The translations under genes and the position numbers were made by a program. A stretch of 64,000 nucleotides of DNA, taken from Melitaea cinxia (taxonomy: Eukaryota; Arthropoda; Insecta; Lepidoptera; Nymphalidae). Positions within the stretch are counted from its first letter, which is position 1. Every line of letters begins with the position of its first letter. The notes under the pieces were generated by a model. The model ran no database searches. It was not told where the DNA came from and saw only the letters and a program-made list of their open reading frames with translations. Below, in pieces: positions 53,895 through 64,000 of the stretch. The DNA lies in assembly GCF_905220565.1 (NCBI RefSeq), contig NC_059412.1, forward strand, positions 15,410,125 to 15,474,124, in the 5' to 3' direction.

Positions 53895-56690
53895 ATGGAG
53901 TGGTTATTTGGTCACCGGTTGACGCCGGATGAGATGCTGCGCAAGAACCAGCGAGCCCTCAACAAGGCCATGCGGGATCTCGATCGCGAGCGCCTCAAGA
54001 TGGAGCAGCAAGAGAAGAAGGTCATCGCTGACATCAAGAAACTCGCTAAAGACGGACAGATGGTTTGCTTATATGATTTGTTTCTAATCTTACCATTCAT
54101 GATTATATTACTCAGGGTCGGTTTCACTAGTTATGGATAATGTTTATCCTGCACGTAAGTTACAAATAGACTTTAACAGCAGGAGGCAGAGTAGGCCATT
54201 AGGAGCTGTTTCTCTTCATTAATAACTACTTTTAGATTCATGTTTGCAAATAGAAATATTAATCTAACTGTGGTAGGGCACAGCAGGAATTTCCTACTCA
54301 AAATATGGAGCAGCCCGACTGGGGTAGTACCTCGACCTTACAGAAGATCACAGCTAAATAATACTGTTTTCAAGCAGTATTGTGTTCCTGTTGGTGAGTA
54401 ATGTGACCAGAGCTCCTGAGAGGGATTGGGGATTAGGTCGGCAACGCGCTTGCGATGCTTCTGGTGTTGCAGGCGTCTATAAGCTACGGTAATCGCTTAC
54501 CATCAGGTGAGCCGTACGCTTGTTTGCCGACCTAGTGACATAAAAAAAAAAAAAGATATTACATAAATATAGTGGAATTCTATTTATATAATTTCATGAT
54601 TATCAAGGTATTTAATCAATCAATCAATGTTCTTACAGGATGCAGTAAAAATTATGGCCAAAGACTTAGTCCGTACACGACGGTATGTGCGCAAGTTTAT
54701 GCTGATGAAGGCCAACATCCAGGCTGTGTCTCTCAAGATACAGACACTAAAGTCACAGAGCAGCATGGCACAGGCCATGCGCGGCGTCACGCGTGCCATG
54801 GCCACCATGAACAGGCAGCTTAATGTGCCCCAGATACAAAAGATATTACAGGCAAGTTGCATATAGATTGTTATGAGTTTATTTTATGGGGTTACTACAA
54901 ATGTTATTTACAAACTTTCGATATTTTGACATCATCATAGCCGCAAAATGTTATCTTCATATTTGTGGTAAGTCTCATAGAACCAAAAATATACTACATG
55001 TGTTTTACAACAATGTAATACTATATTTACATGAGAGAAGAAATAATATAATTTGTATTGAGTAAGTAATCTATAATAATCTATAGAAATCTATAATCTA
55101 TACTCTTGCAGGAATTTGAAAAACAATCAGAAATAATGGACATGAAGGAGGAAATGATGAACGACTCTATCGACGAGGCGATGGAGGCTGATGACGATGA
55201 GGAGGAGAGGTAAGCAATGTCTCTACATAATTACTATTTATTATTACTATTATTTTTTTTTTTGGCTGAACTAGTCAGCCCTCTTTTCACGCATAATAGA
55301 CCACCTTTGCGTCTAAATGCGGAAAACCGAGCCCAATACAATACAATACATACATAATTATTACTATTTGTAACATATCATTAGTTTTATTGATATCATC
55401 ACCACGGACAATTGACATCTCTGCCCTTGTCAACTTTTATCTATAGCTAAAGAAACTTGCTCTGTTTGTAAATACATATTATAGAACAGCCTCTAAAAAA
55501 AACAAAACACTTATTATTACTTACTAGCTGTGCCCGTGACTTCGTTCGCGTGTAATTTAACAAAAAAGTTATTGTTCAGTTCACAGTTATAAAATAAATA
55601 AATTTGTAAATTAAAAGTAGCCTAAGTTACTCCTTATATTAAAAACAACTATTAACCTCGCCAACATGATCAAATTTAAATTATTTATATCCAAAAGAGA
55701 ATTGATGATGATGTTTTTGAAATCTCATAGATGGCGCTGCTTTAAAATTGTCTTGATACTACTTATATTCATTTAATTATGTTTATCGGCCTAAGCTATT
55801 TATATTGCGCGATTTTTATTGTGTGAAGCTTGTAGCATGGTTATAACAACAACATTCAAATATGCATCATTAGATTACACGTTGTTACAGAATGTGTTGA
55901 AGAAATAAAGCTTCACTGCTCGTTCCCCGTAGGTGATAGGGTGATAATATGTAGCCTATATGTTGATCCGACTAATTAATTTTTTTTTTTTTTTATGTCA
56001 TTGTATATATGTATTTTTTTTTATGTCATGTCATGTTTATGAATAATTGATTGTAGATCACAACCCTAGTATTTTTTTTTAAATATTCAATGTACAGTTT
56101 TGACTTTCCTACCATTTTATTATATGTATAGATTAACCACTAATTTAAATACTTCAAACTCGGTGAAGTGGCTTCAGCTTAGGAGAAGACATGTATTTCT
56201 ATTTTAATAATTTAGGTTCTATATCAATGTCTAAGTGTTTCTTATCATACATATCTGTAATCATAACTTATATGTGCAATCTTTCCAGTGATGCTGTGGT
56301 ATCTCAGATCCTCGACGAGCTGGGACTACAGCTCAATGATCAGCTGTCAGGGCTGCCTCAGGCTACAGGCTCACTCTCTGTCACAGGTAAATGTAATCTT
56401 TGGCTAATCCAGAGAGCCATGAATTATTTATATGGAAAGGAGTATAGTGGAGGAAATTGTTTATTTTAGGATGTGTGTGTGGAACCGGTGCCAAGGTATT
56501 GTCATAATTATGTTCATCCTCGAATAACGTCACGCGTCTCTTTACAGCAAAGACGCCGGCGGCGGCGGTGGCGGCGGGCGGCGGCGGGGCGGGCGGCGCG
56601 GGGGCGGGCGGCGCGGGGGCGGGCGCGGGCCCGCTCAGCGACGCGGACGCCGAGCTGCAGGCGCGCCTCGACAACCTGCGCCGCGAGTAG
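53895..56690 (+). CDS. CHMP2A: Charged multivesicular body protein 2A (Vps2), ESCRT-III
   Basis: Exons 53895-54062, 54639-54851, 55112-55209, 56289-56386 and 56548-56690 give 239 aa; human CHMP2A has 222. It polymerises with CHMP3/CHMP4 on membranes to pinch off endosomal vesicles, in cytokinesis and nuclear envelope sealing, and recruits the ATPase VPS4. It shows the basic N-terminal helix (MEWLFGHRLTPDEMLRKNQR), the core (MAKDLVRTRRYVRKFMLMKA, QAVSLKIQTLKSQSSMAQAM), an acidic autoinhibitory stretch (DDDEEE) and the C-terminal MIT-interacting motif DADAELQARLDNLRRE. Intron 2 begins GC (CAG|GCAAGT). Exon 5 adds an Ala/Gly run of about 25 residues before the MIT-interacting motif, encoded by GC-rich repeats. 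Identification is certain. Confidence 0.96.
54265..54550 (+). repeat. SINE-A, full length with A tail
   Basis: GGTAGGGCACAGCAGGAATTT...TAATACTGTTTTCAAGCAGT...GGTCGGCAACGCGCTTGCG...CATCAGGTGAGCCGTACGCT...GCCGACC, then an A-run. Best copy of this family in the window, in CHMP2A intron 1. Confidence 0.8.
55522..55960 (+). repeat. Dispersed repeat (GTGCCCGTGACTTCG type) in CHMP2A intron 3
   Basis: ACTAGCTGTGCCCGTGACTT...GTAGCCTATATGTTGATCCG follows the order of the 46498 repeat in a degenerate form. Confidence 0.55.
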
Positions 56691-56864
56691 CGCCCGCCCT
56701 CGCCACTGGCGCCACACCCTGCGCGCGGCTGCCGCCCGCCTGCACTCTGACCCCACCACCGACACTCACAGACGCTATTGGGTCGACAGCCTGCGCGAGT
56801 AGTCTGGAGGGCCGCATCGCTCTCCGTCCTTCCGCTGTCTTTCTTTTGTTCTTTATACAACTCG

Positions 56865-57050
56865 GTATATCAAACAAGCGTACGACTCACCTGATGGTAA
56901 GCGATTACCGTAGCTTATAGACCTCTGCAACACCAGAAGCATCGCAAGAGGGACATTCCTAGCCCCAATCCATAGGTGCCTGGTCACCTTACTCACCACA
57001 GGAACACAACACTGCTTGAAAACAATATTATTTTGCTGATCTATACATAG
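56865..57050 (-). repeat. SINE-A, inverted copy
   Basis: CAAGCGTACGACTCACCTGATG, then GGTAAGCGATTACCGTAGC...AACACCAGAAGCATCGC...GGTCACCTTACTCACC, the reverse complement of the copy at 54.4 kb. Confidence 0.75.
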
Positions 57051-57774
57051 TACGATACTATGATTGTTGATAATATAATTAAACTAAGGCATTGTGTGGA
57101 CTTCATCATATTGTATGAACTTATTTGTCGAGGGTTTCTGTGAAGGAGGGGTAGCTATATCTGTCCTATCTTTGATGGGTCCATCGACATTGGCATTGAT
57201 ATTCGTGGGTAACTTAGTTTGTCAGTATGAGTCATGGATCCTTCCATAATTAAACAGTTATCCATCGTGGTCATCAACAAAACGCTATTGGGCCAGAAAT
57301 ACCAATACATAAATATAATTTAAATATATTTTATATAACATTAGCAACATCTGCATAAGTTGTTAAATCAATAAATAATTTATAGATAAATGATTTTTAT
57401 GAAATTTATTTTTATATTGTCAATAATCTCGAAGCTAACACGGTGTCAGTTGAAACTGTTTCTTGGACGTCAGCAGCGGACAGAGGTCCTGTGTGAATTG
57501 ATCCGAATTACCTCACGGTATAAGTGATATGGACTTTTATGACAGAAGTTTTATCTATAATTTCCTGTTTTATTTCACACTGTTCACATAGCAAACATTT
57601 ATTTTACCATTCGATTGGCGTAAAAGTTTCGCAGTCTCTGCGATTTACTTGATACAACTTATGTCGTAAATTTGATATCGAATATTATTTGGCTGCAATG
57701 ACGTCTGCAAAGTACAGCTTGCTATATTGTTATCTATAAACTAATGTAAATATATGCCTATATTATACCATTTG

Positions 57775-57780
57775 AATAAA
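57775..57780 (+). promoter_or_regulatory. Candidate CHMP2A poly(A) signal
   Basis: AATAAA followed within 20-30 bases by a GT-rich stretch (GTTGTGTTTTTC). Confidence 0.5.
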
Positions 57781-58784
57781 AAAGCTACAAAAATAGTTGT
57801 GTTTTTCATTGTTATCATTAATAATATTTCAACAGTTTAGTGGCAATAAATTTGACGCGCACGTTGTGCACCTCATTGATTCGTTTCCTATTTTCCATCA
57901 ATCTGTACAGACGCCGGTTGAGTGGGCTTCGGTTAATAAAACAAAAGCATAACCCATCACAATAAATGTATTTAATCGTGAACGCAAGATACTGCACAGT
58001 ACATTTATCAAACCCAACATTTAATAAAATATTACACATATAAAGTAACTTCTAATAACAATATCTAAAATGACATTTTGTCGTACATTACTAGCTTATA
58101 TTACTCTCACTACGTCATACGTGCTTTCGCACTTGCAAAGATCTACAAAACAACGTACAGCACGCGGCAAGGATGTTCACAGAGTTGTAGGGGGAGATGA
58201 GGGAGATAGAGAGGGTCGGCTCACTTCGGTTTTATACTATTCACACGGAGCCGTTAAAACATCCCACAAGCACAATATGGCGTCTATGTGAAAAAATAAT
58301 AAAATACGAAATTACTCATGAAATAAATAAAGCTTTAAGTGATATAATAGGCCAAATGTAATTTAAGCTCGGACTAACTAACTAACTAACTCATCTTGCT
58401 CAGTGACCCGAAGTGAGTTTTGGCCTCCGAAACAAGATTTCTCCACTTCGCACGATCTTGCGCGATTTCCCGCCAATTATTGGCTTGGATCTAACATTTT
58501 ACACATTAGGCTCGGACTAAAAAATTAAACTAGTTTTTTTTTTGTCTGCTGTCTTACATAAGTTATACGGAAGTACAGTTCATTTTAATTATTTAATCTG
58601 GCCTAAATATAATAAATAATAATAAATATCTTATAACATACACACACGATAGTCTGTTCCTACAGTAAGCAACTTAATTCTTGTATTATAGGTAAATGTC
58701 GGCTGATATAGCTAAATATATAAATTTTTTTTTATAAATATAACTAGAAATATTACATATATAAATACAAATATTACACCCAGA
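57781..58784. other. Non-coding, nothing recognised
   Basis: Contains a short (AACT)n run near 58376-58391. No homologous frame. Confidence 0.4.
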
Positions 58785-58862
58785 TTCAGGCGGGAATCGA
58801 ACCCGCAATCCGCGGAGCAGAAGGCAGGGTCACTACAAACTGCGCCAACGAGTTAGTGAAAG
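58785..58862 (-). repeat. tRNA-like SINE head (SINE-D)
   Basis: The minus strand reads TTGGCGCAGTTTGTAGTG...GGATTGCGGGTTCGATTCCC, a box A and box B pair in tRNA spacing. Acceptor stem pairing is not seen, so a functional tRNA is unlikely. Confidence 0.55.
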
Positions 58863-60079
58863 TCTAAGTATCTGAACCACATTAATATTTTATTAAATTC
58901 ACGAAAACTAAATAAGGATTTTACGACGTTATTATACGTCGTATATTTTTTTAATTATCTTGGAGCTGTTATACAAAAATTAAATTATAAACAGTATTTT
59001 ATAAGATAAACACAATAATTAATTATGTAATAAATATAGCTATGGTTATGGAGGCGTGCACTTTTCGAAATTCCAATTTTGTCATTCCAAAATTGCATAA
59101 ATGTAAAATGTCACATGAAGCGGCTACATGTGTAGTTATCGCGAGATGCGCCGATCTGTGAATGTTTTGTACGCCACCTACATCGCTCTTTTCGAACACA
59201 AGCTGACCAACTCTTACTCTGAAACTCAGTGAGCTATACTCATTGCCAGGCGCTGTATTTAAAAGTGTATTGACTCACTGAGGGCGGCCGCTGACGCGCG
59301 TCACAAGAAGTCGTGCATGGGACAAGTCAGACGCATGAAAATTTCTCAGTCTCATCACAACCCTATGAAAAAATCTCATAAACATCATAAGAACTTGGAC
59401 ACATGCAGACCTAATTAATAGATCTCATAGACACTCATAACTCGGTATGAAAAAATGGTCTGCATTTGTCCGCGTATTATGAAGTGCATGAGTTTTTGCA
59501 GGAACTGATGAGCAAGTGCTGACTGTGTATAGCACGGAGGTGTCGAGGCACTCACTATGAGGACTAATAATTTATTATAAGTAACTGAGTGTCGCGTGTC
59601 AGTGACCGCCCTTTGTCTCCTACCTCGAGGAGATTTTAGACAACTATAATATTTTTACAAAATATAGCCTATAGTACGTATAATTTAACTTTACTGTCGA
59701 GATATGTCTCATTTTGAAAATTGCATTAAAGATGCAGTGTAGATCAGATATAATGTTAGAAAACGCTGCAGAACTTTGAGATTGAGTGGGATTTTTCCGC
59801 GGCTCACTGAGTTCCTCACTAGAGTCGTGAAATGAACTCGTGCAAATGGTCTGTGATAGGCCGTGCTTTGCATTTGGCAATTGTAGGCCATTATCAAATT
59901 ATTACAATGGACACTATCTCATATAGCTTTGAATAGGCAATATCCATATATACCTATTATTGCTGTGAATAAAACATATCGGCATCGGCGGATATCGGAA
60001 ATATCGGAATATCGGAATAGATTATCATTAAAATGTTCAAAATTTATGGTGATTACTTCGTTCTTACGAGACGAAGTAT
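58863..60079. other. Non-coding, nothing recognised
   Basis: Short frames only; moderately GC-rich near 59150-59350 without coding signature. Confidence 0.4.
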
Positions 60080-60134
60080 GAATTTCGTAGTATTTTATGG
60101 GAAACACATTTTCCCATAAAATACTACGAAATTC
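60080..60134. repeat. Perfect 25-bp hairpin with 5-nt loop
   Basis: The left arm 60080-60104 begins GAATTTCGTAGTATTTTATG and its exact reverse complement is 60110-60134; the loop is CACAT. Outside the arms some imperfect pairing (ACGAG, AAGT) may continue. Confidence 0.9.
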
Positions 60135-60719
60135 TAGACTTATTTCTACTCGTTCCATCAATGTTAGATGCGATATCAAAAACTTAGGGCATTGTACAAC
60201 ACCACTCATAGCTAAGTGTTATTATTTCACAACATTGCAAACTGTAGGTAAATGGATTGTTACCGACAGGTGTATCTACTTACGATACAGCACAAGTAGG
60301 TTCTGAAAAAATATTAAGTGGCGAACATTTGTTCACAATTTTTATCATTAGGGTAAAAAGGGGTATTACCGGTCAGGCGACAAACCCGGTCACCGCAATA
60401 TTTTAAAAAATACCGTGTTAGTGCTCTCTCATGCATTGCTTGAGTATGGCGTAAGCGTTCCCCGCGCCGATGCTACGATCCCCGCTCAGTTCCAAGTAAG
60501 CGTCAGGCAGAATCACACGTCAGATTGTTTCGCGCCACTTTTTTATAACTTTTTGATCACGGAATTTAACATGTGAGTGTCTTATTTTGCGTATTTTATT
60601 CTTTGTTAGTGGTAATTGTTGCCATTTGTTTATTTATCTACACGTTGAGTTATATATTTCATGCTGTTTGGGACAGGTTTTTGTTAAAATTATTATAAAT
60701 CAGAAAAGTATAAGGATGG

Positions 60720-60752
60720 CTAATGCCGGTCATGCTGACCGGTATTACCCGC
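60720..60752. repeat. Left subterminal motifs of the pogo element
   Basis: TGCCGGTCATGCTGACCGG followed by TATTACCC repeats the inner TIR motif ACCGGTCA/TGACCGGTATTACC, about 370 bp inside the left end. Confidence 0.7.
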
Positions 60753-60821
60753 TAGTTTTGTTTACAAATAGATATTTTAGACTTTTTTATTCAGTTATTT
60801 TTTATGTAATTTCCTTTTTAG

Positions 60822-62726
60822 ATGTCGGGATTTCGAACTAGGAGAAAAAAATTGAAGGCGAAATGGAGCCAAGATGATATAAATAGGGCATTTAAGCTTG
60901 TCGAAGACGGAACCGCGATAAGAGAGGCTGCACGGTTGAATGGTATTCCGTTTTCAACCCTTCAAGAAAGGCTTAAGAGCAAGAACCAGGCGTTACCAGC
61001 TATGGGAAGAAATCCAGTCTTCACGAAAGAACAGGAAGCGGAAATGGCAGACCAAGTGAAGTTTCTCGGCAATATATTTTATGGCTGCACTGCCATTCAA
61101 ATAAGGAAAATGGCTTATGAATACGCTGTTCATAATCACATAAAGCACAATTTTAACAATACTTTAAGAATGGCTGGGAAGGATTGGCTTACAGGATTTA
61201 TGAAGCGAAATAAGTTGTCTGCTCGGAAAGCTGAGGGCACGAGCCTGAATAGAGCTAAAGCTTTTAACAAGCATGAAGTTTCTATATTTTTCAAATTACT
61301 TGAAGAGTTAATGGAGAAATATAAGTTTTTACCAAGGAACATATTTAATATGGACTAAACTGGCATCACATCAGTGCATTACCCGGGAAAAGTGATAACT
61401 GAGAAAGGCCAAAAACGTGTAGGCTCTATAACCTCTGGTGAAAGAGGGACGACAGTTACAGCTGTGTGTGCAGTAAGTGCTACTGGAAGTTACATTCCAC
61501 CAATGCTTATATATCCTCGTCAGAGACATTCACTGGCACTGGAAAAGGATGGTCCACGTGGTGCAGTATACCGGTACTCGAAAAATGGATGGATCAACGA
61601 AGACCTTTTCATAGATTGGTTGAAACACTTTGCTGCTGTCACAAAACCTTCTGAAACTGAGCCAATACTTCTCATTTTGGACAATCACAGCAGCCACATT
61701 TCTTTGAGAGCTTATGAATTTTGCAAGGAGAGTAACATAGTTATGCTGTCATTACCACCACACGGCTCCCACCGGATCCAGCCCTTGGATGTTTCCATTT
61801 ATGGTCCTCTCAAAACTGCCTATAAGCAGGAATGCAATATTTTGATGAAAACTGAATTAGGACGAAAAATCACACAAAACGACATTGCCTCGCTTTTTAG
61901 AAAAGCTTATCAAAAAATAGCAAGCATCCCAAAAGCTGAAGCAGGATTTGCTGCTACTGGAATATATCCCCTAAACCCAGACGTGTTCACGGATGAAGAC
62001 TTCCTAGCTGCTGAAATTTTAAACAGCAGTGAATTAATGATATCCGTAGAAGAAAGGCGCAACCAGGATAATAAAACTCCAGAAGTTCAAACCATCTCAC
62101 TGAACACAGAACCACACATGTCATCATCCAATTCACCATCACTTCTCATGAACCAAAACCAAATAGCACCAGAAACTAATATTGTGGAATCTACTCAAGT
62201 TCTGCTCCCTTTCATAGATAATGCCACTCCATCTACTTCAGCAGCTACCGCCAAAGATCTTCTACCAGTTCCAAAGAAATCCACAAACAGTAAGAAAGTG
62301 CAGGGAGCCTCTCGAAAACAACATGCAACAGTACTCACAAATACTCCTTTCAAGGAAGCTCTGATACAAAAAGAAGAAAGAAAATTGACGAAGGAAAAGA
62401 AGAAACAATGTGGCGTAAAAATGAAACTAGAAACAAAGACAAGGAAAAGACCAGCTAAACCTGCTACTGTCAGAAAGGTGAAAAAGAAGCTGCTTCAGGA
62501 TAATAACAAGGATCAAAATTTATCAGACTCGCAAATCGATATGGCTGACGTACGCGATGATGATGACACCGATGTCGAAGATCTTGAGAACAAATGCATG
62601 TTATGCGACGATTATGGTCGCAACAACGAGCTTTGGTACAGGTGCGTACAGTGTGGCCTTTGGGCGCATGCCGAGTGCTCGGGTTATGAGTCACCCGAAG
62701 GCTACGTGTGCGATTTGTGCCGATAA
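60822..62726 (+). pseudogene. pogo-like transposase with C-terminal PHD finger, one nonsense codon
   Basis: 635 codons including stop from ATG 60822 (MSGFRTRRKKLKAKWS) to 62726. Residues about 15-55 are a psq/CENP-B N-type helix-turn-helix (DDINRAFKLVEDGTAIREAA). About 70-165 is the CENP-B-type second DNA-binding domain (WLTGFMKRNKLSARKAEGTS). A DDE_1 catalytic domain follows with Asp178 (FNMD), Asp287 (LILDNHSSH) and Asp323 (QPLDVSIYG); the spacing of 35 residues between the last two is typical of pogo. A Lys-rich linker follows, then a PHD finger (CMLCDDYG...CVQCGLWAHAEC...CDLC, C4HC3) at about 590-634. Codon 179 is TAA (61356-61358) where the family has Glu (DETG), one base from GAA. Everything else is open, so inactivation is recent or allelic. 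Confidence 0.92.
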
Positions 62727-62730
62727 AAAG

Positions 62731-62792
62731 CTTGACCGGCATTGCCAACCTGCCGACCGGGATTGCCCGCCATGTCGGTCAATACCGGTCAA
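62731..62792. repeat. Right subterminal motifs of the pogo element
   Basis: Three close relatives directly after the transposase stop: TTGACCGGCATTGCC, CCGACCGGGATTGCC and GGTCAATACCGGTCA. Confidence 0.75.
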
Positions 62793-62976
62793 AGTTCTTT
62801 TATTTTTAAGAGTTGATTATGGATTTTTTTTAATTAATATTGATCTCAATGGCTGTGATTTCGTAAGAAGAATACCTTAAGTTATGTTTTATAAAAGTTT
62901 TTTAGATAAATACTTATTTTTAACAGATTTATAGTTGTTTTCATTTAAGTGACCGGTAATACCCTTCTTTACCCTA

Positions 62977-63910
62977 TATCTCAAATGCATTTATTTAAAT
63001 TCATAACTAAAATACACAACATATATTCAATTTTGTTCGCGTGCCTTATACGAGTATACGTCGTAACTTAAATACTTAGGTATTAAGTTGACCTCGCTGT
63101 GATCTCACGACCTAAACACAAATAACGATCTCTAGCTAGACTAGTAGCCAAATAAAATGAATACCTTCTGGCTTATACGACGCGACATACTCATTAATGC
63201 ATTAAGAGCCAATACTAGCCAACGAGTAACTAAAAAAAAAAAATGTCGGTCAATTTCTCATTTTGCCAATTTCATTTTATAATGAATAATCGTGGATTAC
63301 GATATTTGAGAATTAATCGCACAAATTTGACACGAATCATACGACAAATGTTGGTGACAGCTCGAGAAGCGCCGCAGGCCGCGCCGGAGTAGAGATTCTA
63401 TACAAAAATATTGAGAGGTTCAGTCTTAATTGTAGCGCTATCGATCATTAGGGTCGGTTGCGACGTCCGCGTCGACGTGCATCGATTGTCAGAATCTGAC
63501 CGGTGGCGACCGCGCCCGTATCGCCTGGGCCGGGGCTCGGAGGGAAGACTCGGGGTCAGATATGTGAGGGCCTCGGCGCGCCTCTGCGTGATGCGGTAAA
63601 CCGGTGACCGGGGAGCCCGGGGCTTCGTGCGAGTGTAAAGAGTGCCGGGACATGAACACTAACGGCGTTTGGCAGCGCGCGTCTGATACCGCTTTATACC
63701 GCGACCGGTGGACGACTGCGAGGGTCGGCCGAGTCGAGAACGAACACTTATACAGCATATCATAGACGCAAGGAAAAGTTGACTAATACACGGTAAATTC
63801 GACGTATGTATGTCGAGGGACACATCGATTAGGAAGATCTAAGACTTCGACAAAGTCGAGAGGGATGATACCGAGCTAGAGCAGCCTTCACCCGCCCAAA
63901 CTCTGCGCCG
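62977..63910. other. Flank with CpG-rich stretch
   Basis: 63360-63760 is CpG-rich and could be the 3' UTR of the minus-strand gene beginning at 64000 or a regulatory region. No protein-like frame was recognised. Confidence 0.4.
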
Positions 63911-64000
63911 CTACTGCGTCGTGGGCGCGGGCGGCTGCTCCAGCGCACTGTGTGCGATGCACAGCTGGCCCAGGTAGTACGTCGACATCACCAGCACCTG
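63911..64000 (-). CDS. Last coding exon fragment of an unidentified gene
   Basis: The minus strand is open from the window edge to TAG at 63913-63911 (29 codons): QVLVMSTYYLGQLCIAHSAL followed by a Pro-rich tail. It has the GC-rich composition of the other host exons here and an amphipathic, Tyr/Leu-rich stretch that looks like protein rather than random frame. The gene was not recognised. The exon may extend beyond the window. Confidence 0.5.
   Translation of the reverse strand, partial: QVLVMSTYYLGQLCIAHSALEQPPAPTTQ

Larger units (their letters stand above)
56691..57780 (+). other. CHMP2A 3' UTR and flank
   Basis: It holds an inverted SINE-A copy and ends in AATAAA at 57775-57780, the best poly(A) signal after the stop. 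If this is used, the 3' UTR would be about 1.1 kb and contain the SINE. Confidence 0.5.
60351..62974 (+). mobile_element. pogo/Tigger-like DNA transposon, full length
   Basis: Terminal inverted repeats of 25 bp (60351-60375 and 62950-62974) match at 23 positions, outer end GGGTAAA, inner GGTATTACCGGTCA. TA at 60349-60350 and 62975-62976 is the TA target duplication of the Tc1/mariner-pogo group. Total length is 2,624 bp with one transposase gene. Near both ends of the gene are extra GACCGG-ATT motifs, likely transposase sites. Confidence 0.93.

Noticed and set aside
58785..58862. tRNA gene
   Set aside because: Box A and B are present, but acceptor-stem pairing is not visible and similar heads occur in SINEs here.
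63411..63758. Open frames in the CpG-rich right flank
   Set aside because: No recognisable protein on either strand; explained by GC content.

Overview
The window is nuclear DNA of an insect, most probably a moth or butterfly. The genes have introns. They encode typical animal proteins (GNPDA, RFC2, CHMP2A, a THAP9-like protein). AT-rich non-coding DNA alternates with very GC-rich coding exons, and the same SINE and MITE families recur throughout, of a kind common in Lepidoptera. No bacterial, organellar, rRNA or CRISPR feature is visible. All tRNA-like stretches belong to SINEs.

Layout. 0-3 kb: 3' part of an R1-clade non-LTR retrotransposon (+). 3.8-4.1 kb: last exon of an unidentified gene (+) with a 24-bp minisatellite after its stop. 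4.5-6.4 kb: decayed Penelope-like element (-) framed by inverted repeats. 9.2-12.7 kb: glucosamine-6-phosphate deaminase (+), five coding exons plus a possible alternative last exon. 13.2-16.3 kb: RFC2 (-), tail to tail with it. 19.8-30.8 kb: a nest of mobile elements, in which an old Ty3/gypsy element (-) contains a 5'-truncated LINE and a piggyBac element (TTAA duplication), and the piggyBac contains a BEL/Pao element with an env gene (5-bp duplication TAAAT). 33.5-34.1 kb: ORF1 remnant of an R1-like LINE (-). 38.3-42.3 kb: a copia element (-) split by a young, internally deleted gypsy element whose 677-codon frame stays open. 42.8-47.5 kb: six-exon THAP9/P-element-like gene (-) with one nonsense codon. 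48.2-50.5 kb: second, damaged THAP-domain gene (+), head to head with it and containing a fold-back element. 53.9-56.7 kb: ESCRT-III gene CHMP2A/Vps2 (+). 60.35-62.97 kb: pogo-like transposon with a PHD finger, complete except for one nonsense codon. 63.9-64 kb: last coding exon of an unidentified gene (-) that leaves the window.

The host genes are unrelated housekeeping functions (amino-sugar metabolism, DNA replication clamp loading, endosomal sorting) and do not form a pathway. Most of the remaining sequence is mobile DNA. The points most worth checking are the duplicated last exon of GNPDA, the THAP9-like gene inside a possible 10.5-kb insertion in copia, the pogo-PHD transposon stopped by one codon, the small gypsy derivative with an open frame, the nested insertions with intact target-site duplications, and several large palindromes. 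Exon boundaries come from splice consensus, reading phase and remembered family alignments. No database search was run.
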